A stretch of DNA of 64,000 nucleotides, from assembly GCF_021228295.1 (NCBI RefSeq), contig NZ_JAJQPD010000002.1, forward strand, positions 310,001-374,000, given 5' to 3'. The DNA is from Agromyces humatus. GTDB taxonomy: Bacteria; Actinomycetota; Actinomycetes; Actinomycetales; Microbacteriaceae. Each line of letters starts with the position of its first letter. The stretch's first letter is position 1. This document shows, one piece after another, positions 24,185-37,894 of this stretch. Below the pieces are notes generated by a model. That model was given only the letters and a program-made list of their open reading frames with translations. It did no database searches and was not told the origin of the DNA. The position numbers were made by a program, and so were the translations under genes.

Positions 24185-25408
24185 TCAGTTCAGCTTCGAG
24201 ACAACCACGTCGAGGATGCCATCGGCCACCGACACCTTGCTTCCGTGAAGCCGTGTGACGATCTCGCCGTCGACGCCGATGACGACGGCCGAGTTCTCGT
24301 CGGCTGCGAACCCCTCGGTCCAGCCGACTCGGTTCACGACGAGCAGGTCGGCCCGCTTGGCCTCGCGTTTCGCGCGCCCGAGTTCGAGGATGCGCTCGTC
24401 GTCGGGTTCGGTCTCGGCGGCGAAGCCGACGAGCAGTGTGCCGTCGTGCGGGCCGTGCCCCAGCCCCGCGAGTATGTCGGGATTGCGCACGAGTTCGAGC
24501 GTGAGCCCGTCGTCGGACTGGTCTTTCTTGATCTTCGCCTCGCTCACGGTTGCCGGACGGTAGTCGGCCACGGCCGCCGCCATCACGACGACGTCGGCGC
24601 CGCGCGACGCCTCGGTCACCGCCGCCTGCAGTTCGAGCGCGGTCGAGACGCGGCGGATGTCGCAACCGGCCGGCTCGGCCACCTCGAGGTTCGCCGCCAC
24701 GAGGGTGACCTGCGCGCCGCGCGCACGGGCGGCCTCGGCGATCGCGATGCCCTGCTTGCCGCTCGAGCGGTTGCCGAGGAACCGCACCGGATCGAGCGGT
24801 TCGCGGGTGCCGCCGGCGGAGACCACCACACGGCGACCGGCGAGGTCGCCGTGCACAGCCGGTGTGTTCGATCGAATGGATGCCGCGACCGCGAGCGCGG
24901 CATCGACGATCGCCTCGGGCTCCTCCATGCGGCCGGGGCCGCTGTCGGCGCCGGTGAGCTGGCCCACCGCGGGGCCGACGACGGTGACCCCTCGGGCCTG
25001 CAGTGTGGCGATGTTCGCCTGCGTGGCCGGGTTGCGCCACATCTCGGTATGCATGGCGGGCGCGATGACGACCGGCGCCTCGCTGGCGAGCACGGTGTTG
25101 CCGAGCAGGTCGTCGGCGAGCCCGGTGGCCAGCTTCGCGATGGTGTTCGCCGTCGCCGGCGCGATCACGATGAGGTCGGCCGACTGGCCGATCGCCACGT
25201 GACGCACTTCGGCGACGCCCTCGTAGAGGTCGACGTGCACGGGGTTGCGTGAGATCGCCTCGAGCGTGGGGAGCCCCACGAAGCGAAGGGCACCCTCGGT
25301 GGGCACGACGTGGACGTCGTGTCCGGCGAGCACGAGCGCCCGCACGACACCGACGGCCTTGTACGCGGCGATGCCGCCGGTGATGCCGACGACGATGTTG
25401 AGGGTCAC
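24185..25408 (-). CDS. coaBC: bifunctional phosphopantothenoylcysteine decarboxylase/synthetase
   Basis: 407 residues. The N-terminal CoaC half (FMN flavoprotein, about 1-180) has GITGGIAAYKAV, APATANTIAKLATGLADDLL and PAMHTEMW; the C-terminal CoaB half has VVSAGGTREPLDPVRFLGNRSSGKQG and the lysine-rich KIKKDQ. Together they turn phosphopantothenate and cysteine into phosphopantetheine for CoA. At the position of the E. coli ACGDIGPGRM cysteine this protein reads LTGADSGPGRM, with Thr for Cys; I recall the same in other actinobacterial CoaBC. Starts at GTG 25408, 13 bases after rpoZ. Confidence 0.95.
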   Translation of the reverse strand: MTLNIVVGITGGIAAYKAVGVVRALVLAGHDVHVVPTEGALRFVGLPTLEAISRNPVHVDLYEGVAEVRHVAIGQSADLIVIAPATANTIAKLATGLADDLLGNTVLASEAPVVIAPAMHTEMWRNPATQANIATLQARGVTVVGPAVGQLTGADSGPGRMEEPEAIVDAALAVAASIRSNTPAVHGDLAGRRVVVSAGGTREPLDPVRFLGNRSSGKQGIAIAEAARARGAQVTLVAANLEVAEPAGCDIRRVSTALELQAAVTEASRGADVVVMAAAVADYRPATVSEAKIKKDQSDDGLTLELVRNPDILAGLGHGPHDGTLLVGFAAETEPDDERILELGRAKREAKRADLLVVNRVGWTEGFAADENSAVVIGVDGEIVTRLHGSKVSVADGILDVVVSKLN

Positions 25409-25421
25409 GCGGCCCTCTGGC

Positions 25422-25679
25422 TCACTCGGCCAGCGGGCGGAGCCGGAGCTTGTCCTCGTTGATCTCGTGCATCGCCACCGACAGCGGCTTGTCGTCGATC
25501 GACGAGTCGACGAGGGGGCCGACGTTGTCGAACAGGCTGCCCTCGTGGAGGTCGGCGTAGTAGTCGTTGATCTGGCGCGCGCGCTTCGACGCGAAGATGA
25601 CGAGCTGGTACTTCGAGTCGACCTTCGAGAGCAGGTCGTCGATGGGCGGGTCGATGATGCCGGACAGCTTCTCAGCCAT
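25422..25679 (-). CDS. rpoZ: RNA polymerase omega subunit
   Basis: 85 residues. Omega helps fold and hold the beta' subunit. The N-terminal [30 protein letters not shown] is the conserved omega core. The rest reaches [16 protein letters not shown], typical of actinobacteria. ATG at 25679 has AAGGAG 5 bases upstream. It lies between gmk and coaBC, a conserved order that puts RNA polymerase assembly next to GTP synthesis. Confidence 0.96.
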   Translation of the reverse strand: MAEKLSGIIDPPIDDLLSKVDSKYQLVIFASKRARQINDYYADLHEGSLFDNVGPLVDSSIDDKPLSVAMHEINEDKLRLRPLAE

Positions 25680-25756
25680 GGAGTGACTCCTTCAGTGGGG
25701 GTGCGCGCCCGCAGCGCGCGGAAAGTCGGGGCGAGGGCAGCCGGAACCGATTCGGC

Positions 25757-26704
25757 TCAGTGCCGACCCTTGCGAGATCTCATCAAGTCTACGACCTTCT
25801 GCGCGGCCTCGCCGACCTCGTGGTTCACGACCTGGTGGTCGAACTCGTCGACGGCGGCGAGTTCGACCTTCGCGGTCTCGAGCCGACGCTGCTGTTCCGA
25901 CGGGCTCTCGGTGCCGCGGCCGACGAGTCGGCGCACGAGTTCATCCCACGATGGCGGCAGCAGGAACACGAGCGTCGCCTCGGGCATCGCGCGGCGAACC
26001 GAGCGTGCGCCCTGGATGTCGATCTCGAGCAACACGCTGTTGCCGGCCGCGATCGCCTCGTCGACGGCCTTGCGCGGGGTGCCGTAGCGCGACGCGTTGT
26101 GCACGGTGGCCCACTCGAGCAGTTCGCCCGCCTCGACCAGGCGGTCGAACTCCGCGTCGTCGACGAAGAAGTAGCTCTCGCCCTCGACCTCGCCGGGTCG
26201 CGGAGCGCGGGTCGTCGCCGAGACCGACAGCCGCACCTCGGGGTGGTGGCGGCGGATGTACGAGGCGACCGTGCCCTTGCCGACCGCGGTGGGGCCTGCG
26301 AGCACGACCAGCCGGTCGCCGGTGCCGCCGTGCGCGGCGATCCAGTCGGCGACGAACTCGCGCAGGCGGCGGCGCTGCAGGCGCCCGAGACCGCCGAGCC
26401 GCTTCGACGTCGAGATCTCGAGCTCATGCATGATCCGAGCGGACTTCGTCGCCCCGATCGCGGGGATCGAGGTCAGGAACTCGGTGACGCGCAGACGTCC
26501 CTCGACACCCTCGGGCCGCTCGTATGCCTCGCGTAGCACGTCGAGCGGACTGCGAATCCCGTCGGCGATCTGCGTCTTGACCGCGGCGCGGGCACGACGT
26601 GCTGCCACGGCGGCGCGGGATGCCGCGACCCGGTCGACCTCGGGGGGCGTGCGCGTCGCGGCCGCATCCGACCGGCTGCTCGGATCAGTCGTGTGCTCAG
26701 GCAA
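25757..26704 (-). CDS. gmk: mIHF-guanylate kinase fusion
   Basis: 315 residues in two parts. Residues about 25-125 resemble mycobacterial integration host factor (mIHF): [58 protein letters not shown] and a basic end. Residues about 130-315 are a complete guanylate kinase: P-loop [55 protein letters not shown]. Gmk alone is about 190-205 residues. The TTG at 26704 with GGAG 6 bases upstream, overlapping the pyrF stop by 8, is the best start and includes the whole mIHF part. In most actinobacteria these are adjacent genes. Confidence 0.93.
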   Translation of the reverse strand: MPEHTTDPSSRSDAAATRTPPEVDRVAASRAAVAARRARAAVKTQIADGIRSPLDVLREAYERPEGVEGRLRVTEFLTSIPAIGATKSARIMHELEISTSKRLGGLGRLQRRRLREFVADWIAAHGGTGDRLVVLAGPTAVGKGTVASYIRRHHPEVRLSVSATTRAPRPGEVEGESYFFVDDAEFDRLVEAGELLEWATVHNASRYGTPRKAVDEAIAAGNSVLLEIDIQGARSVRRAMPEATLVFLLPPSWDELVRRLVGRGTESPSEQQRRLETAKVELAAVDEFDHQVVNHEVGEAAQKVVDLMRSRKGRH

Positions 26705-27574
26705 TTGCCGCTCCGTACTCGTCGACTCTGCGGGCGATCGCATCGACCAGCCCGTCGGGACCCGCCTCGAGGATCGAGCGGGATTCGTTCGCGATGACAC
26801 CGCCGGCGAACGCGCCGAACCGGGCGCGGAGCTCTCGGGGTTGGGCTCCCTGATGGCCGAACCCGGGCGCCAGCACCGGCAGTCCGGGGCGCCGCGCCTC
26901 GCCGTCGATGTCGATGCCCGCGAGCGCGAGGTCGGTCGTGGCGCCGAAGACGACGCCGATCGAGCCGAGTGCGCGTGTCGCGGCATCCGGTCGCCCGTGA
27001 TTCCACCCGATGACGCCGTGCGTGATGGCGTCGGCGACCGTGCTGCCCGCGCGGGACGACTGCTGCAGGACCGCGCGCTGGATCGCCGCCGCTTCGGGGT
27101 TCGAGGTGGCGGCGAGCACGAACAGCCCCTTGCCCGCGGCATCGGCGGTCGACATGACCGGTTCGATCGACCCGAGGCCCTGGTAGGCGCTGATCGTCAT
27201 GGCATCGGCCTCGAGCGGTGAACCGGGCCGAAGCCACGCCTCGCCGTAGGCCTCGACCGTGGAGCCGATATCGCCGCGCTTGACGTCGGCGATCACCAGG
27301 AGCCCGGCATCGCGCGCCTCGCGCAGCACGCGCTCGAGCGCCGCGTATCCCGCAGCGCCGTGGCGCTCGAAGAACGCGATCTGGGGCTTCACGATGCCGA
27401 CGCGGCCGGCCGCCGCCTCCACCGTTCGCAGCCCGAGCTCGCGCGCTCCCTCGGCCGAGTCGGGCTGACCCCAACGGGCGAGCAGCGCCGCGTGCGGGTC
27501 GATGCCGACGCAGAGGTGCCCGTATGCGGCGAACACGGCCCCGAGCCGGTCGCCGAACGAGATCCGTTCGCCCT

Positions 27575-27578
<4 letters not shown>
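26697..27578 (-). CDS. pyrF: orotidine 5'-phosphate decarboxylase
   Basis: 293 residues, the longer type 2 (mycobacterial) OMP decarboxylase, last step to UMP. Seen are [15 protein letters not shown] near the N-terminus, the catalytic [22 protein letters not shown] with its Lys/Asp network, and [21 protein letters not shown] near the C-terminus. It overlaps the carB stop by four bases and the gmk start by eight. Confidence 0.96.
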
Positions 27579-30864
<3,286 letters not shown>

Positions 30865-30865
<1 letters not shown>

Positions 30866-32073
30866 CAGGCTTTGGACTCCTTGCTCGCGATGACCATGTC
30901 GCGGAACCGGTCGAAGAGGTAGTTCGCGTCGTGCGGGCCGGCCGCCGATTCGGGGTGGTACTGCACGCTGAACGCGGGGATGTCGAGGCAGTTGAGGCCC
31001 TCGACGACGTTGTCGTTGAGGTCGACATGGCTCACCTCGACCCGCCCGAAGCCCTCGCTCGACTCGCTCACGCGGTCGATGGGTGCATCGACGGCGAAGC
31101 CGTGGTTGTGCGCGGTGATCTCGACGCGGCCCGTGGCCCGGTCGAGAACCGGCTGGTTGATGCCCCGGTGCCCGAACGTCAGCTTGTAGGTGCCGAACCC
31201 GAGGGCGCGGCCGAGCAGCTGGTTGCCGAAGCAGATGCCGAAGTAGGGCACGCCCTCTCGCAGTACCGTGCGCAGCAGGTCGACATGGCGATCGGATGCC
31301 CCGGGGTCGCCGGGCCCGTTCGAGAAGAACAGCGCGTCGGGCTCGAGCGCGAGCACCTCGTCGGCCGTCGCGGTCTGCGGGAGCACGTGTACGTCGAACC
31401 CGCGTTCGGCGAGGTGGTTCAACGTCGAGGTCTTGACCCCGAGGTCGAGCACGGCGACCGATCCGACGCGCTCCCGCGTGGACTCGACCGTGTAACGCTC
31501 GGCGGTCGACACCTCTCCTGAGAGGTTGCGACCGCTCATCTGGGCACCCGACTGCACGAGCGCGAGCTGCTCACCGTGGCTGAGGGCGGCGGCGTCACCA
31601 GAGAAGATGCCGGCGCGCATGGCCCCCGCCGACCGGAGGTGCCGGGTCACGGCTCGGGTGTCGATGCCCGAGATGCCCACGACGCCCGACGCGATGAGGT
31701 CGTCATCGAGGCTGCGCTGCGACCGGAAGTTCGACACCACCCGGGACGGGTCGCGCACGATGAACCCGGCGACCCAGATGCGCGCCGACTCCTCGTCTTC
31801 GTCGTTCATGCCCGTGTTGCCGATGTGCGGAGCCGTCATCAGGACGATCTGACCTGCGTACGACGGGTCGGTCAGCGTCTCCTGGTACCCGGTCATGCCG
31901 GTGGCGAAGACCGCCTCTCCGAGCGTGCGGCCACGGGCGCCGTACGCGCGCCCCTCGTACCGCTTGCCGTCTTCGAGGACGAGCACGGCGGGCTCGCTCG
32001 TGCGGCCGGTCGTGGGCGCAGCGGGCTCGGTCGTGTCGACGGGCGCTGACGCGGTGGTGGGGATCTCAGCCAT
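30865..32073 (-). CDS. carA: carbamoyl-phosphate synthase small chain
   Basis: 402 residues, the glutaminase partner of CarB. After a Pro/Thr-rich tail of about 28 residues the CPSase small domain starts at [17 protein letters not shown]. The class I amidotransferase triad is seen in [16 protein letters not shown] (Cys) and [13 protein letters not shown] (His, Glu). The ATG at 32073 overlaps the stop of the upstream PH-like gene by 8 bases; longer frames upstream belong to that gene. Confidence 0.95.
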
Positions 32074-32617
32074 CCGAGGCCTCGCTCTCGTGTTCGGGCC
32101 GCGGCACGGCGGGCGCCGCGGCGATGTCGTTGACGGCCCGGATGATCCTGGCCGCGTCGCCCGCGTAGCGGGCGCGAAGGTAGCTGTCGACGCGGCGAGC
32201 CGGCTCGGTTTCATCGGCCGCGCGCGGCGACCACGTGAGCGCGACGAGTCCGTCGGGTTCGACGCCGCGATCGATCGTGTAGCTCGCGGTCGACGCACCG
32301 ACGAGTCGGGCGGCCGGGATGAAGGTCGTCGACTCTCCGGCGATCCTCAGGATCACGCCCGGGCTCACCACCTCGACGTGCGCCGCGCCCCGGAACGCGA
32401 GCCCCTTCACGGCGAGTCGCTCGAGCGGATCGCCGACCGGGGTCGTCGCGACGTAGAGCACCTCGGCCTCGAGCGCGGGCGCGCCGGGCGATTCGGGAAG
32501 CGGGTAGGAGGTGAGCGATTCGTCGCGCACGGTGCGGTGTCGCCACGACCGGTACATGAGCCAGACGATGACGGCGACGACGACGACCGCGACGATTCCG
32601 CCGATCCACTTATCCAT
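32066..32617 (-). CDS. PH-like domain membrane protein in the pyr operon
   Basis: 183 residues: a short N-terminus, one membrane span (about 5-21, [18 protein letters not shown]), a basic stretch, then a soluble beta-rich domain of about 130 residues that fits the bacterial PH-like group. The C-terminus is acidic. Such a gene between pyrC and carA is common in actinobacteria; no function is known to me. It overlaps both pyrC (8 bases) and carA (8 bases), so it must be co-translated with pyrimidine genes. No catalytic motif is visible. Confidence 0.8.
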   Translation of the reverse strand: MDKWIGGIVAVVVVAVIVWLMYRSWRHRTVRDESLTSYPLPESPGAPALEAEVLYVATTPVGDPLERLAVKGLAFRGAAHVEVVSPGVILRIAGESTTFIPAARLVGASTASYTIDRGVEPDGLVALTWSPRAADETEPARRVDSYLRARYAGDAARIIRAVNDIAAAPAVPRPEHESEASDG

Positions 32618-33943
32618 TCGACACCGCCAGGGCCAGCGCGGCGACCTCGCCGGCGTCGCGCACGACGCCGTTCGCGAGGGTCGAATAGCCGGCGTGGAAC
32701 GTCGCGACCACCCGACCGGGCAGACTCCGCCCGAGATACGGCGAGTTGATGCTGCGACCGGCGAGCCGGTCGAGATCGAAGACGGATGCCGCTGCCGGGT
32801 CGTACAGCGTCAACTCGGGCGCCGCTCCGACGGCGATCGCCTCGCCGTGGCCACGGAGCCGTCCGATGCGTGCCGGCGCCTGCGACATCACACGCGCGAC
32901 ATCCGCCCAGCTCATGTGCCCCGTCTCGACGACCGCAGCGTGCACGACCGACAGGGCGGACTCGAGCCCGACCATGCCGTTGGCCGCGGCGTCCCACTCG
33001 CTCTGCTTGGCCTCGACGGGGTGCGGTGCGTGGTCGGTGGCGACGATGTCGATGGTGCCGTCGGCGAGCGCAGCGCGCAGCGCCAGGGTGTCTTCGGTGC
33101 GGCGCAGCGGCGGGTTGACCTTGAACCGCGGGTCGTAGTCCGAGACCAGGTCTTCGGTCAGCAGCAGGTGGTGCGGGGTGACCTCGGCGGTCACGTCGAT
33201 GCCGCGGGCCTTCGCCCAGCGGATGACCTCGACCGAGCCCGCGGTCGAGACGTGGCACACGTGCAGCCGGCTGCCGACGTGCTCGGCGAGCAGGACGTCG
33301 CGCGCGATGATCGACTCCTCGGCGACGGCCGGCCAGCCGGTGAGGCCGAGTTCGCCCGAGAGTGCACCCTCGTTCATCTGGGCGCCCTCGGTGAGGCGCG
33401 GCTCCTGCGCGTGCTGGGCGATCACGCCGTCGAACGCCTTGACGTACTCGAGTGCGCGGCGCATGAGGAGCGGGTCGGAGACGCAGAAGCCGTCGTCGCT
33501 GAACACCCGCACGTTCGCCCGCGATCGCGCCATCGCCCCGAGCTCCGCGAGCTCGGCGCCTTTCAGGCCGACCGTGACCGCGCCGATCGGCTGCACCGTG
33601 GCGTAGCCGGCGGCCTTGCCGAGGCTCGTCTCCTGCTCGACGACGCCGGCGGTGTCGGCGACCGGGAAGGTGTTCGCCATCGCGAAGACTGCCGTGAAGC
33701 CACCGGCCGCAGCGGCCTGGGTGCCGGTGAGCACGGTCTCGCTCTGCTCGTAGCCCGGTTCGCGGAGGTGCGTGTGCAGGTCGACGAGCCCGGGGAGCGC
33801 GATGAGCCCGTCGGCGTCGAACACCGTCGCGCCCGCGGCATCGGCGATCGTGCCGACCTCGGCGATGATGCCGCCGTCGAGCAGGATGTCGGCGCGCTCG
33901 CCCGTCGGCAACGTCGCACCCGTGATGAGGTGGCGTTCGCTCA

Positions 33944-33944
<1 letters not shown>
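32610..33944 (-). CDS. pyrC: dihydroorotase
   Basis: 444 residues, class I dihydroorotase of the amidohydrolase superfamily, closing carbamoyl aspartate to dihydroorotate. The first metal motif LVDLHTHLREPG (about 57-68), later histidines in LHVCHVSTAGS and VTPHHLLLTEDL, and the Asp in VATDHAPHP are all kept. The length fits class I. It overlaps pyrB by one base and the PH-like gene by eight. Confidence 0.96.
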
Positions 33945-34890
<946 letters not shown>

Positions 34891-34894
<4 letters not shown>

Positions 34895-35433
34895 TCGTCG
34901 CCCCCATCGATCGTGACGGCATCGTCACCGTCGATCTCGACGAGTCGCACGTTGATGCGCTCGCGCGTCGAGCTCGGAAGGTTCTTGCCGACGAAGTCGG
35001 CGCGGATGGGGAACTCGCGGTGTCCGCGATCGACGAGCACCGCGAGCCGCACCGCGCGCGCCCGGCCGAGGTCGGCCAGTGCGTCGAAGGCGGCCCTGAT
35101 CGTGCGGCCCGAGTAGAGCACGTCGTCGACGAGCACGACGGTCTTGCCGTCGATGCCGCCGGGGGGCACCTCGGTGGGTGCCGGGGTGCGGGTGCGGGTG
35201 CGACCGAGGTCGTCGCGATACATGGTCACGTCGAGCGCGCCCGCGAGCGCGGCCGGCGCATCGGGTTCGATGCGGTCGATGATCTCGGCGATACGACGTG
35301 CGAGGGCGACGCCGCGCGTGGGGATGCCGAGGAGGACGAGATCGGAGCTTCCGCGATTGGACTCGAGGATCTCGTGCGAGATGCGGGTGAGCGCCCGCTG
35401 GATGTCAGCCTGACTGAGCACGGCACGTGCCAT
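34891..35433 (-). CDS. pyrR: bifunctional pyrimidine operon regulator / uracil phosphoribosyltransferase
   Basis: 180 residues. PyrR binds pyr mRNA when UMP is high and has weak UPRTase activity. The PRPP motif [18 protein letters not shown] (about 100-117) and the N-terminal [12 protein letters not shown] plus [12 protein letters not shown] are typical. I chose the ATG at 35433 with GAAGGGAG 7 bases upstream; a TTG at 35436 is in frame but too close. The RNA just upstream carries a PyrR-site match that covers this Shine-Dalgarno, so PyrR probably represses its own translation and that of the coupled pyr genes. Confidence 0.96.
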
Positions 35434-35440
35434 CAACCGA

Positions 35441-35463
35441 CTCCCTTCTCCGCCTCACGGGAC
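35441..35463 (-). promoter_or_regulatory. PyrR-binding RNA site overlapping the pyrR Shine-Dalgarno
   Basis: The transcript reads UCCCGUGAGGCGG followed by AGAAGGGAG. This fits my recollection of the PyrR consensus UCCnGnGAGGCu...AAGG, including the GUGAGG loop flanked by CC and GG. The AAGGGAG is also the ribosome binding site of pyrR. I see no separate terminator, so control would be translational, as reported for mycobacteria. Confidence 0.65.
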
Positions 35464-35551
35464 GGCCTTAAAGGTTGTCAACTCGCACGAGTCTACCGTG
35501 TCCCACGACTGCGGGCTGTCGCATGACGGCGCGAACGGATAGCGTGCGAAG

Positions 35552-36214
35552 ATGCGCGAGCACCCCTCTCGGCCGTGGGCCGTCGCCACGGCACTCATCG
35601 CGGCGGCGTGGGCGTTCTTCCTCCTGCCTCCGCAGCAGGCGGTCTGGTCGGGCGCCGATATTCCGCCGTGGCTCGGCGCACTCGACTCGCAACCGGTGTA
35701 CGACGGCATCCGCCTCTGGTTGGCGTCGATGGGACTGCACGACTACTACCTCGTCTTCGGCGCCGCGGCATCCGTTTCGTTCCTGCTCCTCTGGTTCGCG
35801 ACCGGACCGGCGCTCATCGCGCTCGGCTGGAGCGGCCGCGTGCTCAGCCTGCTGCTGCTCGTCGCCGCACCGCTCACACTGCTGTCGTACCTGAATCACC
35901 CGACGGATGCCCCATTGCACCTGTTGTGGGGCGCCGAGGGCGTCGCCCTGCTCGCGATCTGCCTGTGGGCGATGGTCGTCGCGCTCGCCGCGCCGCGCGA
36001 CGTCGCACGGGTCTGGGAGCGCCTGCTGCTCGCGGCGACGCTGCCGATCGTGGTCGGTGCGACGATCCTGTTCACGTACTGGCCGCACGGAAGCCTCATC
36101 GGTCTGGGCATCGAGGCCGCGGTGCTCGCCGCGTGGGCGCCCCGTGCCGACGTCGAGCTGCGGGACGCCACCGCGACGCCAGATGGCGTGAGACGCGCCG
36201 CGGGCGGCCCCTGA
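35552..36214 (+). CDS. hypothetical polytopic membrane protein
   Basis: 220 residues with about six hydrophobic spans (about 9-26, 65-86, 92-113, 124-145, 154-172, 175-190) and a hydrophilic C-terminus. I do not recognise the family and see no catalytic motif. It is divergent from pyrR, 115 bases away, and convergent with a DoxX-type gene across a strong shared terminator. It marks the start of a short patch of non-core genes. Confidence 0.7.
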   Translation: MREHPSRPWAVATALIAAAWAFFLLPPQQAVWSGADIPPWLGALDSQPVYDGIRLWLASMGLHDYYLVFGAAASVSFLLLWFATGPALIALGWSGRVLSLLLLVAAPLTLLSYLNHPTDAPLHLLWGAEGVALLAICLWAMVVALAAPRDVARVWERLLLAATLPIVVGATILFTYWPHGSLIGLGIEAAVLAAWAPRADVELRDATATPDGVRRAAGGP

Positions 36215-36235
36215 TCCCATCAGGGGCCGCCCGCG
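36199..36235. terminator. bidirectional terminator
   Basis: A perfect 16-bp inverted repeat with a 5-nt loop (TCCCA), containing the TGA stop of the plus-strand membrane protein in its left arm and lying 20 bases past the DoxX stop. It would serve both convergent genes. Confidence 0.85.
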
Positions 36236-36254
36236 GCGGCGGTTGCGAAGCGCT

Positions 36255-36770
36255 TCAGCGGCGGCCGATGGGGCGCTTCAGTGCCACGGCACCGACCACC
36301 ATCGCCGCGGCGACGAGCACGACGTCCTTGAGGATGTACTGCGCGGTCAGGGTCGGTCCCGCGGTCGTGAACAATTCGCCGGTGAAGAACACGAGCGGCG
36401 AGAAGATGCCGACGAACGTGGCGGCGAGTGCGAGCAGGCCGATGCGCAGGAAGACGCCGGTGATGAAGGTCAGCCCCACGAGCACCTCGAGGGTCGCGGT
36501 GACCGCGAGCGCGGTGTAGCCGCCGATGATTCCGAACGACAGCGAATTCCAGGTGCTGCTGACGAGGCCCTCGACCGGACTGGCGCCGGGGATGAACTTC
36601 AGTGCTCCGAAGACGACGAAGACGAGGCCGAGCGAGACACGCAGGGTCGGCTGACCGGCGCGGCCGAGGAAGCGCTGCACGACGGCCTGTGCGGAGTTCG
36701 CACGGTCGAGCACGCTGTCGAGACCCGAGGCAGTCGAGGTACGGCCGCTGCCGATGGTGGTGGTGGACAT
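36255..36770 (-). CDS. DoxX-family membrane protein
   Basis: 171 residues. A 40-residue hydrophilic N-terminus is followed by four membrane spans (about 45-60, 80-103, 107-126, 140-160). The motif RVSLGLVFVVFGALKFIPG, with a Phe-Gly-x-x-Lys turn after span one, is typical of DoxX/DUF417-type proteins, some of which take part in redox or detoxification complexes. AAAGGAA precedes the ATG at 36770. It stands alone with its own terminator; substrate unknown. Confidence 0.75.
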   Translation of the reverse strand: MSTTTIGSGRTSTASGLDSVLDRANSAQAVVQRFLGRAGQPTLRVSLGLVFVVFGALKFIPGASPVEGLVSSTWNSLSFGIIGGYTALAVTATLEVLVGLTFITGVFLRIGLLALAATFVGIFSPLVFFTGELFTTAGPTLTAQYILKDVVLVAAAMVVGAVALKRPIGRR

Positions 36771-36882
36771 GATGATTCCTTTCGAAGGCGGTGGGGGTTT
36801 CAGTGGCCGGAAGCGGCGACATGACCATCACACCGGGAACGCGCACCACGGTCGCCCGGAGTCCCACTGAACGCGCGTCGGG

Positions 36883-37894
36883 GTGCGCACCGACGCCGAC
36901 CTCAGGGCATCGGCGCGCGGCTCCCCCCTTCGAGGGGTGCGCGTCGAACCCCCCGCGTTATGGGATGGAGTCGGCGCCCGACTTCCATGGGTCACCGTCA
37001 GCATCGTGCCGCTCACCATCCCGAGTCGCGACCTGCCCCCGCCGATACTCGGACTCTCACCGGCCAGGGGCCTCGTCGGACGCCTGCGCGACCGCGCGTT
37101 GCGGGCGGTGTCCCGCCTGGCGTCACGGGGAATCCAGGGTGCCTACGCCGAGGAACGTGAACGTGCCGGTCTGCAACCCGACGGCCTCTCGCTGGAGCAG
37201 GCCTTCATCTCCCCTGAGCTCGTGTGCGCGTCGGGAGTCGCCGAACTCGAGTATCCCCGCTCCGACCTCGCGACGCAGGTCGTCTTCGTCGGCGAACTCA
37301 CCCGGTCGCGCACGAGCGATGTCGCCCTGCCATCGTGGTGGCCCGAGGTCGAGTCATCCGATGCTCCGATCGTGCACGTCACGCAGGGCACGCTCAACGT
37401 CGACCCGCACGATCTCATCGAGCCGACGTTCGCCGCCCTCGGCAGGCAACAGGTGCTGCTCGTCGCCGCGACCGGGCGAGCGGATTTCCCGGGCCTGCCG
37501 TTTCCGGCTCCGCCGAACGCTCGCGTGGCGGGGCTGGTGCCCTACGGCCCGCTCCTGCCTCGTCTCGAGGTCATGATCACTAACGGCGGCTGGGGCGGGG
37601 TGCTCGCTGCGCTTGCGCGGGGCATCCCGCTCATCGTCGCCGGCGGCGACCTCGACAAGCCCGAGATCGCGGCCCGCGTGGCGTGGGCCGGTGCCGGGGT
37701 GAACCTCTGCACGGGTCGTCCTCGCCCGCGCGCGATCCTGACCGCCTGGCGGCGCGTGAGCACCGACCCGTCGTATCGCGCGAACGCGGAAACGATTGGC
37801 GGCGTCGCTCGCCGCGCACGACGGCCCGCGCGAGGTCGTCGACCACACCATCGCACTGCTCACCCGACGGCGAGCAGCAGACCCGAGCGGCTAG
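36883..37894 (+). pseudogene. decayed MGT-type glycosyltransferase (UGT superfamily)
   Basis: The reading resembles the C-terminal two-thirds of macrolide-type glycosyltransferases: LPWVTVSIVPLTIPSRDLPP, ELEYPRSDLATQVVFVGEL, LPSWWPEVE, IVHVTQGTLNVDP, NARVAGLVPYGPLLPRLEVM, and the donor-binding TNGGWGGVLAALARGIPLIVAGGDLDKPEIAARV. About 100 or more N-terminal residues (the acceptor domain start) are missing: the frame is closed by a TGA at 36868 and the DoxX gene begins at 36770 on the other strand. Near 37798-37803 one extra base shifts the frame; the expected end (SLAAHDGPREVVDHTIALL) continues in the next frame to a TAG at 37892. That CTAG also contains the nusB stop. Confidence 0.8.

Noticed and set aside
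35552-37894. Patch of non-core genes as a possible novel system or defence island
   Set aside because: Only one unknown membrane protein, a DoxX-type protein and a pseudogene, each transcribed separately, with no nuclease, ATPase or toxin.
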